NCBI GenBank assembly: GCA_039654915.1
Contig: CM077599.1
Span: 81,064,001 to 81,128,000 of the forward strand
Source: Aquilaria yunnanensis
Lineage: Eukaryota > Streptophyta > Magnoliopsida > Malvales > Thymelaeaceae
Direction: 5' to 3'
Length of the DNA: 64,000 nucleotides
This document shows positions 1-10,195 of the stretch, one piece after another (the stretch's first letter is position 1; each line of letters starts with the position of its first letter). The notes below the pieces were generated by a model. The model was not told where the DNA came from and ran no database searches. It saw only the letters and a list, made by a program, of their open reading frames with translations. The position numbers and the translations under genes were made by a program.

Positions 1-684
1 TCTGAGAAGAGATGGTGAAGGAACACTAGGAGGTTAGATGGCCTTGCCTGTGTGTGTGTTTTCTGAAAGAGGGAGTTCCATCCTTTGCCAAGTCCTTTTT
101 CCTGGTATTTATAGAGGTGCCCAACCCATTTAGATCGCAACACATGTTCGGTCGGATTTGATCCACATTTCCGGGTGTAGGGGACAGGTAGCCGTTTTGT
201 AGGCTCCTAGGATCTGTGACTGAGACAGGCCGTGACAGGACTTGGACGGCGTCGGTGCGTCAGACCACCGTTTCAGGCGGCGTGTAGCGCCTGCGGGCGA
301 CATGTCAGAGGCTCCTTAAATGCTCCTGCCGTACTCTCGATGTCCCCCTGGTGAGGTCGTCCATCGGTACGGACGTCTTTATTCGGTAGGTGTACCATCA
401 GTTCGGGGAGTCTTCTAGTTTGGGGGTTCCGTCTTCGGGGGAATTCTTCTTCTGTTTTGGAATAGCTGGACTTTCACTTCCGAAGGCGATCCGCTTGGTC
501 CCCCGATGGAGTTGGTAAGCGCCTGAAGTCCCTGAGGCATTAGCCGAAGTCCCGAGTTCGACACATCTTGACTTTGCTCCTTCCGAGGTCAGTGATAGTG
601 CCTCTTTCGGGTGACATCAAGCTCTCCAGCTACTTTTTCGGCATGAGGCATGGGGTGAGAGAGGCGATAGTCCTTCGGTTATCA
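1..684 (-). repeat. 3' LTR of the Tat element (partial)
   Basis: Aligns along its whole length to the right-hand LTR; the window opens about 180 bp inside it. It ends in TATCA directly beside the polypurine tract. A minus-strand TATA-like CTATAAATA lies at 106-115, in register with the one in the other LTR. Confidence 0.93.
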
Positions 685-697
685 CAAGCCCCCTCCG
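685..697 (-). other. Polypurine tract of the Tat element
   Basis: Read on the minus strand this is CGGAGGGGGCTTG, immediately upstream of the 3' LTR, the expected place for the plus-strand DNA primer. Confidence 0.75.
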
Positions 698-796
698 AAA
701 AGCCGAAGTAGATACTTCGGTTTATCAGCTTTTGAATGAAGTCCTTCAGGGCCTTGGCTGTAACGACTTTGCCGAGGACGGACCTCTTTTCTGAAG

Positions 797-2713
797 ATGG
801 AGGAGGCCTGGTCGCACATTCCGACCAAGTGGGCTCGGGGAAGGCTGGAGATGGACGTTGTAGATCCGAGGATAATGCTGACTCCCGAGTTGGCTCTCGT
901 ATTCACGGACTTCGACAGACGTATCCGCGCCATCTCCGACTGGGTTTCCGAGGTCCCTTCACGCTCTCTCTACCCCTTCCCCATCAATTGGAAGATGATC
1001 ACCGAGGAGGTTCTTCGGGAGTTAGGAGTAATGAAGGAGTACAAGACAGACCTCGGGATGCCGGCTCCTGCCATCGTTGGGAAGGATTCCTGGTTGGTGA
1101 AACTCCTTCGGGAGGAAGTTACTTACGGAACTTTTTATGAGCATAAGTTATCTCCGAATCCCTTTGTTATAATTTCACCTTGGACTCACGTTGATGTCTT
1201 CTTTCTTTTCCAGAGATGGGCGACGACACTGCTGCTTTTTACAAGTCCCTTTTTCTCGGTCAATCCGAGAAGGGTGAGCAAACGAAGAAGGCCGGCTCCC
1301 GAAGGCGGAAAGCGACTGGTGCTGGACCTTCATCCGCTAAACGAGCAAGGAAGACTGTTCATCTTCCTTCGCCGGAAGTTCTTGAGGAGGTAAGCGAAGA
1401 GCCTGAAGCTGCCGCAGCTCCGCCTCCCGAGGTTGCTGCCGACGTCCCTCCTCGGAGTCCTACTTCGTCGCCTGCTCGTTTGGATGCCCTGGTGGAGGCT
1501 CTTTCTGCTGAGGAGCGGCGTAAAAGCAAAGGGAAGGGGGTTTCTACCGAGGAGGTCTCGGACTCCGACGATGACGTCGCCGAGGTGCCGCTAGGTTTGC
1601 TTTCTCAGAAAAACTGTGATGCCTTTATTTTTTTGAATTTTGAGATTTACTTGCCTTGACCAGCTTCTTGTTTTGCCGTGCAGGGGAGTTACTTACTCCA
1701 GGTTGGGCAGCCAAACACGCCCGGAAGCGAGCCCTTCGGGATGCCCATATCCCGAAGGAGCCTTTCTGGTCATTTACGGAGGACATGAATTTGTACTCCG
1801 GAGACTGCCAGCAAATGGCCAAAGAGATCTCGAAGGGGATGCTTACTGAGGCCTCCTTCAGGGCTATTGCGGAGGCTTACCCGGGCGATGATTCCCTCGT
1901 CGTGAAAGTTTCCGAGCACGCTGCCTAGGTATGCTTCACGCCTTTCTTTTTTTCCTTTTGATTTCTTCTAAGTGTTTGGCTTTTCTTTTTTTTTTTTTTT
2001 CCTTACTGACTTTGCCTTTATTTCTTTGCAGCTGCTGGGGTACGCTGGTTTCCTCAGAGTTCGAGTGGCGAGGCAGGCGGCGTTCCGAGTCTCAGCCTTA
2101 GAGGGCATAGAAAAGACGAAGGCCACGTGCTCAAAATTGGCTGCCAAGAACACGCAGCTGGCTCAAGCTGCAGAGAAGGAGGTTGCTGCCGTTCGGGAGG
2201 AATTCTTGAAAGAAAAAGAAGAGTTTTTGAAGGATTCCTCCCAGAAGATTTCTGACCTCGGCTCCTATGTGGCGGAGCTAATTTCGGCAAACGAAGCGCA
2301 TTAAAAGGAGAAGTCAGAGTTTGAGGCTCTCCTTGCGAAGGCGCTTGCTGAGAAGTCCGCGCTCCAAGCCGAGGTCGATTCTTAAGGAGCCGAAGAAGAG
2401 GAAGATGAAGGCACTGCAGAAGGAGGTTGCAGATCTGAAGAGGGACCTTGACGCCCTTGGGGTTGAGAAGGATAAATCCGACCAGATGACCAAGGTTGGT
2501 TTCCAGGATGGCTTCTGCCTCGCTCGGCACCAAGTTCTTCAAAGGTTCCCAGATCTGGACCTTTCTTTTTTGGAGGCCCTAAACATTCCCGAGGGGCCTT
2601 GGTGGTCTTGGTCTAAGATTGAGCACCTGAACTTGCCTCTTTCTTTCCCGGCACCAAAGGTGATGGAAAAGGACGCAGGAGCTGATGGCTCCCGGGACGC
2701 CGAGATTCATTAG
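797..2713 (+). pseudogene. Antisense accessory ORF of the Tat element (spliced, decayed)
   Basis: Coding-looking segments on the plus strand, opposite to gag-pol, between the integrase and the 3' LTR. They link through short T-rich introns: a probable intron ending TTTCCAG before 1215; one from about 1616 (AAACT/GTGATG) to GTGCAG before 1685, which keeps frame and creates a Trp codon; and one with GTATGC at about 1929 and TTTGCAG before 2031. The product has a globular N-terminus with Trp-rich motifs, a basic and acidic middle, a Lys/Glu-rich coiled coil (about 2100-2480), and a tail ending near 2713. A stop just before the third donor (1926), a TAA at 2302 and a frameshift near 2390 break it. 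Extra antisense ORFs here are known in Tat elements; their function is not established. Exon limits are inferred from splice consensus and frame only. Confidence 0.6.
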
Positions 2714-3023
2714 TTTATTTTAGGGTCATTTGCCTTCTTTTTCTTCTTTTTTTGTACTTCTTCTTTTGGCAATCTTTCTTCTCTGTAAGCAGATTCATCT
2801 CAATAAAGACTTTTTTTGGCTAAGTCTTTTTGCGAGATTTTTCATTTCCCATTGTCCTGAACATGTTCGCTTAAGAGACTTCGGAAAATCATATTTGTGC
2901 TTATTACGGCGATCACCTTCGCGGAATTCTAGCTTGTACGATTTATACTTAAGAACTTTTCTAAGAAACTTCTGTACTTAGAATATTTTTCTAATTTTTA
3001 CAATACAATTCTTCCGTGAAATC
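2714..3023. other. Non-coding spacer between antisense ORF and integrase end
   Basis: T-rich stretch between the convergent ends of the antisense ORF and gag-pol. It contains an AATAAA at about 2801 (plus strand) that could serve as a poly(A) signal for the antisense transcript. Nothing else recognised. Confidence 0.4.
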
Positions 3024-4382
3024 CTAAGCATAGAATTTTTTCAAGGCATCCGAATGCCAAGTATTTTTTAATTCTACGCCTTCGGCATCGCCGAGTTTGT
3101 ACACCCATTTTCGTACTTCGGCAAGAACCAGATAAGGACCTTCTCAATTTGCGTGAAATACCCCATGGGATGGCCTTCGGGTTCCGAATTTAGCCTTTCG
3201 GAGGACGAGGTTTCCTTTCTTTATTCCCTTCGGCCTGGCGCGCAAGTTTATAGCCGCGGCCACTCTTTGTTGAAAAGCTTTTTTTCTCAGCTCGGCTATT
3301 TCTCTGTGTTCGCCGATAAGGTCGAGCTTGGTTCTTAGGTCGAGGTCATTTCCACTTTCATCAAATACTTGCACTCGTACTGATGGTCGCACTACCTCGA
3401 TTGGGATGATGACCTCTGTACCGAAAACGAGCGAAAAAGGCGTTTCCCCTGTGGCTCTTCGGGGTGTTGTTTGGTAGCTCCATAATACGCTTTGGAGCTC
3501 TCCTGGCCATTTCCCTTTTGCTTCCCCCAGCCTCTTTTTCAGACTATATTTTATGGTTCTGTTAGAAACTTCTACTTGCCTATTGCTTTGGGGGTGAGCT
3601 ACTGGGGCGAAGTGCTTTTTTGTTCCGAGGTCACTGATAAATCCCTGGAACCCTTTGTCTATAAACTGGGATCCATTATCAGCTACTAGTACCCTTGGTA
3701 TGCCAAATCTGCATACGATATTCTTCCATACGAACTTCTGCACTTCTTTTGCCGAGATAGTAGCCAAGGGTTCTGCCTCGACCCATTTGGAGAAATAATC
3801 TACCGCTACTACGCAGAACTTTACGCCCCCAAGTGCTGTTGGGAGTGGTCCTATGAGGTCTATGCCCCAAACTGCGAAGGGCCAGGGATAGTCAGCCGAA
3901 GTTATCATTTCCGAGGGTGTCCTCTGGATATTCGCGTGTCTTTGGCAATTACCACATTTCTGGACGAACTGCCTAGCGTCCTTTTTCAGGGTAGGCCAAA
4001 AGTATCCTTGGCGAAGTATTACTGCTGCCAGGGCGTCGGTTCCAATGTGTGAACCACAAGCGCCTTCGTGAACTTCTTCGAGGATCATTTCAGTATCCTC
4101 TTCGCCAACACATCTCTGTAATGGATTTGTATATCTCTGCCGATACAACTCTTCGCCAATTAGGAAGAATCGACCGGAGCGCCTTCATACTTTTGCGGCT
4201 TCGCTGGGGTCTTCGGGGAGTGCATTGTCTGCGAGATACCTTTTTATCGGGTCTTTCCAACCTTTTACCGAAGTTACTATGCTCAGTATTGCGATGCTCG
4301 GGCGGTTTAGTACCTTGGTGCATGTTTTCGACTTTGCCAAGCAGTCCGCTTCGGTGTTATCCCATTGAGGTACGTTTTCGAT
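3024..4382 (-). pseudogene. Integrase region of Tat gag-pol (in-frame stops)
   Basis: Integrase inserts the retrotransposon cDNA. In order: the HHCC zinc-binding module (His residues in the HEGACGSH stretch, Cys pair in KCGNCQRH); the catalytic core with first Asp in GIDLIGPLP, second Asp in VADNGSQF and Glu in RQVEVSN; then a basic C-terminal domain. It stays in the gag-pol frame throughout. A TGA at 4185-4187 lies before the zinc module, and a TGA at 3144-3146 replaces the Trp of the expected NWEGPY motif; the sense reading resumes (EGPYLV) and ends near 3024. So the DDE triad is preserved but the protein cannot be made whole. The first roughly 190 bases are linker after the second RNase H. 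Confidence 0.9.
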
Positions 4383-5033
4383 CTATTCGGTGTCGAATTC
4401 TCGAATGAGCTTTGCTACCAATTCATGGTATTTTGCCAAGGTTGGGTCTTTCGCCCCATAGTCCCCTACTGTTTGCCGAACTACCAGCTGGGAATCGCTG
4501 TGGGCTTTCAACTTTCTTACACCAATTTTCCTTGCTAGTCGTAATCCTGCTATGAGAGCTTCGTACTCAGCCACATTGTTGGTGACGTTAAAGATGAATT
4601 TGATGGCTTTCGTTACTTCAAGGCCTTCGGGACCTCTGATAATCACTCCTGCTCCTTGGTGTTCGGAGCCTGAGGCTCCATCTACATGCAAGGTCCATTT
4701 TGGCTCATTTTCGCCTGGGTCGGGATGGCTGTCCTCGGTAATGGGTACTTCGGCAATGAAGTCTGCCAGGGCTTGAGCTTTGATGGCTTTCCGAGGTTCA
4801 TACGTAATGTCATGCTCCCCGAGCTTTATGCACCATTTGGAAAGTCTTCCCGAATGATCAACTTTCCTCATGACGTCCCGTAGAGGTAGACTACTTCGGA
4901 CGATGATAGGGTGAGCCTGAAAATATAGCCGTAGCCTTCTTCCTGCCAGCACCAGGGCATGTATGGCTTTCTGTAGCAAGGGATACCTGACTTCGGCGCC
5001 GTGCAGGGACTTGCTTACATAATAAACCGGTTA
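4383..5033 (-). pseudogene. Connection/RNase H and second (archaeal-type) RNase H of Tat pol
   Basis: Continues the pol frame after a TAA at 5031-5033 (context GQKQ-stop-PVYYVSKSL) and ends at a TAG at 4383-4385. The first part is the tail of the usual gypsy RNase H (KSLHGAEVRYPLLQKA onward). The second part, from WTLHVDGASG with a conserved Asp, through VAEYEALIAGL and AHSDSQLVV, is a second RNase H-like fold. That duplicate RNase H is a lineage marker for Tat elements. RNase H removes the RNA strand during reverse transcription; the exact role of the second copy is debated. Confidence 0.88.
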
Positions 5034-7028
5034 TTGCTTCTGCCCTTCCTCTTTCATAAGGACCGAACTCACTACTTTTTCTGTGACGGCGAGGTATAAC
5101 ACAAGGGGCTCTCCCTCGCGAGGTTGTCGTAGAGTGGGCAGGCGGGCTAGATAGATTTTGAGTTCTTCCCAAGCCTTTTGGCAATCCTCATTCCAAGGGT
5201 GATCATCACTCCCGAGGTTGCCCTCCTTTTTTGCTGCCTTTGTGAGGACTTTGAAGAATGCTCGACATCGGTCTCCATATCTGGAAATAAACCTGCTAAG
5301 AGAGGTTATCCTTCCAGTGAGTCTTTGTACATCTTTTATTGTGACGGGAGTTCGGAATTCAAGTAGAGCCTTAATCTTTTCTGGGTTAGCATCAATGCTT
5401 CTTTCTGACACCATGTACCCAAAAAACTTTCCCGAGGTTACACCGAAGATGCACTTTTTGGGGTTAAGGCGAATCCCGAAGGTTCTGAGCTGGTGGAAAA
5501 TTTCCTTTAGATCTGCGACGTGGTCACTCGGCAGCTTGCTTTTGACTATCATGTCATCGACGTAGACTTCCATATTCCTCCCTATGTGGTCGTTAAAGAC
5601 CTTGCTCATCAACCTCTGGTAGGTAGCTCCTGCATTCTTGAGCCCGAAGGGCATCCTGACGTAACAGTATGTTCTTCCATCGGTGATGAAGGCAGTTTTC
5701 TCCTCATCTTCGGGGTCCATCCTTATTTGATGATACCCATTGAAGGAGTCTAAGAAACTTAGGAGCCCGTATTCGGCAGTTGAGTCTACCAATTGGTCTA
5801 TCGGTGGGAGAGGGTATGAGTCTTTTGGGCAAGCATCGTTCAAGTTTCTGAAGTCGATGCACATCCGGAGCTTACTGCTTTCTTCTTTTGTGGCAATAAC
5901 CACGTTGCTTAACCATTCGGGATACTTGACCTCCCTAATGACATCAGTGTTCAACAGGCACTGGACTTCAGTTTTGACAAAGTTACTTTTATGGACTGAG
6001 ATGCCCCGTTTCTTTTGCCGGACAGGTTTTGCTTCCGGACTTACTCTAAGGCTATACTGTATTACGCTAGGATTTATCCCTGGCATATCTTTCGGGGAGT
6101 AGGCAAACAAGTCTTTATTTGTCAGCAGAAAAGATATAAGTTTTTTCTTGTCACCTTCGGCCAAGTTCTTCCCTATTCGGGTACTTTGGCCTGGGACAAG
6201 TTCTACTTTTTCCATTTCCGGTTTCACGGGATCTTCTGCCTCGTCCTCCTTTGGTGCCTTTGCCTCTACCGTTTGTGCGAAGTTGTTTGCCGGAGCTTTT
6301 CGTGCCTTGACGAACACCTTCCTTACTTCGCCCTGATCTATGAAGATTTCCGCATCTCCATCCTTGGTGGCGAAAGTGACAGTTAAGTACTTCACATCAG
6401 GGCGAATGTGCAGATTTCCCTGTGTCTGTCTTCCAAGGATGGCGTTGTACGATGAAGGGACATCCATGACAATGAACCTTGCCATTGTGGAGGCAAATAA
6501 CTTAGCAGTCCCATCTACCGAAGTTCTTTTCAGCATTAAGAGGAGATCGATCCATCCGAGGACAGGCAGTTCGGATGGTCTTACCCCGAAAGTAGGCGAG
6601 GTGACGGGCTTGAGGTCGCTGCTAGATATGCCTAAGTTCGGCAGTAAGTGTGAAAATAGGACGTCGGCATTTGATCCATCGTCAAGCAACACTCTCTTGA
6701 CGTCCCAGTTTCCTATCCTCGCCATGATCAACGGCGGATCGTCATGGGGAAAGATGACGGCGGAACCATCCTTGCGGGCCAATTTTTTTGTCAGACTCTG
6801 ATATTCCATGACTGCTATTTCTCTGGCCTTCCTCTTTCTTTCCGAGGATGGGAGCCCCGTCGTGATTGTTTGTATTATTCCCGCCGGAGGTGGAGGGCGC
6901 CTTTTCGGACTTCGGTTCCTCCAGCTGTTGGAGTCGTAGTCTTCATCTTCTACCTTTCCTTCCTCCTCTTTTTTCCCTTTCGGGGAAGGCAGCTGCAGAT
7001 AACGTCGAAGTTGGCCCAGTTTTATCAG
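5031..7028 (-). pseudogene. Protease and reverse transcriptase of Tat gag-pol
   Basis: Open in the gag frame from the gag-terminal TAG to a TAA at 5031. After a charged linker comes an aspartic protease with the active-site block LLDDGSNADVLF. The reverse transcriptase follows: WLSNVVIATKE, the first catalytic Asp in FLDSFNGYHQI, MPFGLKNAGATYQRLM, and the catalytic YVDD, then the gypsy connection region (GKFFGYMVSERSI, LTGRITSLSRFIS). All catalytic residues are visible. The first Met of the long open stretch is at 6809, but the frame is open back to 7029, so this is part of one gag-pol polyprotein rather than a separate gene. Confidence 0.92.
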
Positions 7029-8519
7029 CTACTCTATATACTTCTTCAATTGGAAGCAGTCTTCGGTGTCGTGGCCGTGGTCGCGGTGAAACTGGCAGAA
7101 CTTCTTTATGTTCTTCTTGTTATCAGCGGTCATGGCCCTTGGCCGTTGAATCTGAGTCCCCTGCCTTTCCATTGTCATGAGGATGTTGGTCCTCGTGGTG
7201 TTCAGGGGTGTGAAAATTGGGGGTTTCCTTCCCCACATTCTCCGAGGTCGGCCTGCCTGTTCGGTTGGATACCGGGTTTGCTGGTTGGACCCTTCGGCCC
7301 GGGTGTGATCGGACTTCGGTCCACCCATTCTCAGCTCTTCGGCCGTCATGTGCTGTTCGGCCCTTCGGTAAAATTCACCAAACATGTCCGGGGGGTCCTT
7401 GGAGAACTCGTAAAACAGCTGTGAGTCTCTCCGAAGGCCCCGCGTCATGGCGAGAATGCGTATTTCGGGCCGAAAGTCCGGGACACTCAAAGCTTCTCTG
7501 TTGAACTTTTCGACATAGTCACGGATGGTTTCTCCATTTTTTTGCGCTATGTCGAACATTTGGACAGGCATCTTCGCCGTTGGCCGACTTCCAATAAATT
7601 GCTGCGTGAAGGCCGTGGATAACTCCTGGAACTCCGTGATGGCTTCTGGAGCCAATGAATTATACCACGCAATTGCTGGTCCTTTGAGGGTGACCTCAAA
7701 ACATTTGCACAAGGGAGCGTCGTCGGCACCGTGCATCATCATGCTGCGTCTGTACTTGGTCAGATGGGCCTGTGGATCAGTGCGGCCATCATAAGTTTCA
7801 AGCAGAGGTACTCTGAAGTCACCTGGCATGGCTGCCTCTATGATAGTTCGGGTGAACGGGGACTCATCCCCACAGAAGGTTTTAGACAGCCTGGCCCAGA
7901 CCGGCTTGCGAGCTACTTGTTTTTCCACTCTGTCCAACCTCGCTAATATTTCCATAAGGATCGTGGCACTAGGTTCTTCTTCTAGGAAGAGAGATTGTCG
8001 GCGGCTCTTCGGGGAGTGACTTCGGCGCTGAATGGATGGGGATTTCGCCTCAGGTGACGAGCTTATTTGGTGTGGGATTTTGGGTCGCTTGGACCCAACT
8101 CGTCCTGTAAGCCGTACCCCGAGGAGCATATTTTCTGTTGAAGACTCCTCACGTGGGTCCCTACTTCCCGAACTACAATGGACTGGTTTGGGGCTTCTTT
8201 CCCGAGGACGTGTTGGCGAGGGAGTCTTTTGAGCATGAGTTTGTTGTAGCCACCTTCGGTCTATCTGCTGTGTCATTTCAGCCACAACAGAACGTTGAAA
8301 GTCGCTCAGGAAACTCATGGTTATGACCAGAGGACGCTCTTCCTCCGACGTGGAAGTCCCTGGAGGGGTTTGCTCAGTAGCCGGTTGAGCTTCAGGCGCA
8401 GACGGGGACCTTGGGAGTCCCTTGTCCTTTGAACGCCGAGTTTTAACAACGGCGACCTGATGGTGGATTCCCACAGACGGCGCCAAATGATGCCCCGCGA
8501 CATCTTCGTTGGAAGACAT
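7029..8519 (-). CDS. Gag polyprotein of the Tat element
   Basis: About 496 codons. It contains a Ser/Pro/Arg-rich N-terminal part, a Retrotrans_gag core (MPGDFRVPLLETYDGRTDP, then GPAIAWYNSL, FTQQFIGSR, RDYVEKFNREALSV) and a C-terminal zinc-knuckle-like motif CQFHRDHGHDTEDC. Gag forms the virus-like particle and packages RNA. It ends at TAG (7029-7031); the same frame continues into protease, so the stop probably interrupts an ancestral gag-pol fusion. The longest reading starts at 8519, inside the 5' LTR, and is translated straight through the PBS. The true start may be a later Met, for example the one before SFLSDFQR; I cannot decide this from sequence. Confidence 0.88.
   Translation of the reverse strand: MSSNEDVAGHHLAPSVGIHHQVAVVKTRRSKDKGLPRSPSAPEAQPATEQTPPGTSTSEEERPLVITMSFLSDFQRSVVAEMTQQIDRRWLQQTHAQKTPSPTRPRERSPKPVHCSSGSRDPREESSTENMLLGVRLTGRVGSKRPKIPHQISSSPEAKSPSIQRRSHSPKSRRQSLFLEEEPSATILMEILARLDRVEKQVARKPVWARLSKTFCGDESPFTRTIIEAAMPGDFRVPLLETYDGRTDPQAHLTKYRRSMMMHGADDAPLCKCFEVTLKGPAIAWYNSLAPEAITEFQELSTAFTQQFIGSRPTAKMPVQMFDIAQKNGETIRDYVEKFNREALSVPDFRPEIRILAMTRGLRRDSQLFYEFSKDPPDMFGEFYRRAEQHMTAEELRMGGPKSDHTRAEGSNQQTRYPTEQAGRPRRMWGRKPPIFTPLNTTRTNILMTMERQGTQIQRPRAMTADNKKNIKKFCQFHRDHGHDTEDCFQLKKYIE
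8470..8487 (-). other. Primer-binding site of the Tat element
   Basis: On the minus strand, TTTGGCGCCGTCTGTGGG directly follows the 5' LTR end CATCA. The TTTGGCGCCGTC form is typical of plant gypsy elements. It fixes the inner LTR boundary. Confidence 0.8.
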
Positions 8520-9349
8520 CGTGACTTCGGGAGGGACTTCCTGGAGGGTAGAACGTCTAGAGTGTGAGTTTCCCAGGGGAGACTACCTGAAATGCTCAGA
8601 AAATGGGGTTAGGAGGTCCCCGGAGAATTTTTCTGGGGAGGAGCCTCCGACGCCCAAGTCAGTGTTCTGAGAAGAGATGGTGAAGAAACACTAGGAGGTT
8701 AGATGGCCTTGCCTGTGTGTGTGTTTTTTGAAAGAGGGAGTTCCATCCTTTGCCAAGTCCTGTTTCCTGGTATTTATAGAGGTGCCCAACCCGTTCAGAT
8801 TGCAACACGTGTTCGGTCGGATGTGATCCACATTTCCGGGTGTAGGGGACAGGTAGCCGTTTTGTAGGCTCCTCGGATCTGTGACTGAGACAGGCCATGA
8901 CAGGACTTGGACGGCGTCGGCGCGTCAGACCACCGTTTCAGGCGGCGTGTAGCGCTTGCGGGCGACATGTCAGAGGCTCCTTAAATGCTCCTACCGTACT
9001 CCCGAGGTCCCCTTGGTGAGGTCGTCCATCGGTACGGACGTCCTTCTTCGGCAGGTGTACCATCAGTTCGAGGAGTCTTCTAGTTCGGGGGTTCCGCCTT
9101 CGGGGGAATTCTTCTCCTGTTGTGGAATTGCTGGACCTTCGCTTCCGAAGGCGATCCGCTTGGTCCCCCGAGGGAGCTGGTAAGCGCCTGAAGTCCCTGA
9201 GGCATTAGTCGAAGTCCCGAGTTCGACACATCTTGACTTTGCTCCTTCCGAGGTTAGTGATAGTGCCTCTTTTAGGTGACATCAAGCTCTCCAGCTACTT
9301 TTTTGGCAGGAGGCATGGGGTGAGAGAGGCGATAGTCCCTCGTCTATCA
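8488..9349 (-). repeat. 5' LTR of the Tat element
   Basis: 862 bp, bounded by TGATG and TATCA on the plus strand (4-bp inverted ends TGAT/ATCA). Its right-hand 683 bp matches 1-684 with about 5.6% differences. The outer boundary is confirmed by an abrupt switch into the chromovirus reverse transcriptase sequence. Confidence 0.93.
8771..8780 (-). promoter_or_regulatory. TATA-like element of the Tat 5' LTR
   Basis: Minus-strand TCTATAAATA inside the LTR, at the same place in both copies. Transcription would run toward the PBS, leaving roughly 250 bp of R-U5. Confidence 0.55.
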
Positions 9350-10195
9350 GTCTTTATCGATGATATTTTGGTCTATTCTAAGAGTCCAAAAGAGCATGAG
9401 GATCATTTGAGAATTATTTTACAAACATTAAGAGAGAAGGAGTTATATGCAAAATTTGAAAAGTGTGACTTTTGGTTGGAGAAAATTTCTTTTCTTGGAC
9501 ATATAATTTCAAAAGATGGAGTTTTTGTAGATCCACAGAAAGTTGAAGCAGTGGTGAATTGGGCTAGACCTTCTAATGTTGCTGAAATTCGTAGCTTTCT
9601 TGGTTTAGCCGGTTATTATTGTCGGTTTGTTAAAGGATTTTTGACCTTGGCCATGCCTCTATACAAGTTGGTTCAAAAGAATGCTAAGTACAAGTGGATT
9701 AAAGATTGTGAGAAAAGCTTCCAGGAGTTAAAGTGAAGATTAGTTACTTCACCTGTCCTTATCATCCCATCTAGCACTGAAGGTTATGAAATTTATTGTG
9801 ATGCTTCACATATTGGTTTAGGGTGTGTACTTATGCAGAATGAAAGAGTTGTTGCCTATGCCTCTAGGCAGTTGAAGCCATATGAGAAGAATTATCCTAC
9901 GCATGACTTGGAATTAGCTGCAGTTGTCTTTGCCTTAAAGATCTGAAGACATTATCTCTATGGTGTTTCCTGTAAGGTGTTTACTGATCATAAGAGTTTG
10001 CAATATATCTTCACACAGAAAGAATTGAATCTAAGGCAACAAAGGTGGTTAGAGTTGCTGAAAGATTATGATTTAAATATTTGCTATTACCCTGACAAGG
10101 CAAATGTTGTTGCTGATGCTTTAAGCCATAAGTCTTCAGGCTCATTAGCTTCTTTACTTACTAATAAAAGAGCTATTCTTAATGATCTATAGAAG
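9350..10195 (+). pseudogene. Chromovirus reverse transcriptase (C-terminal part) and RNase H
   Basis: Begins exactly at the catalytic motif [12 protein letters not shown], then the thumb and connection ([24 protein letters not shown]) and RNase H ([47 protein letters not shown], and the terminal [11 protein letters not shown]). In-frame stops at 9734 (TGA), 9944 (TGA) and 10190 (TAG) break it; the frame otherwise holds. The upstream part of the polymerase, including the first catalytic Asp, lies beyond the left edge because the Tat element split the gene here. Confidence 0.92.

Larger units (their letters stand above)
1..9349 (-). mobile_element. Ty3/gypsy LTR retrotransposon, Tat lineage (left LTR cut by window edge)
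   Basis: Nearly complete LTR retrotransposon read on the minus strand: 5' LTR at right, PBS, gag, protease, reverse transcriptase, RNase H, a second RNase H, integrase, then a region with a coding unit on the opposite strand, PPT and 3' LTR. The second, archaeal-type RNase H and an extra antisense ORF between integrase and 3' LTR are known traits of the plant Tat lineage (Retand/Ogre relatives). The two LTRs differ at about 38 of 683 compared positions (about 5.6%, by eye), so the insertion is not recent, and gag-pol carries five in-frame stops. The element is GC-richer than its surroundings and full of CCGAAG/CTTCGG hexamers. It is inserted in the reverse transcriptase gene of another gypsy element; its left target duplication lies outside the window. 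Confidence 0.93.

Noticed and set aside
736..1140. Overlapping open frame on the plus strand beside the antisense ORF
   Set aside because: Shadow of the better-supported frame starting at 797; no continuity with the later exons.
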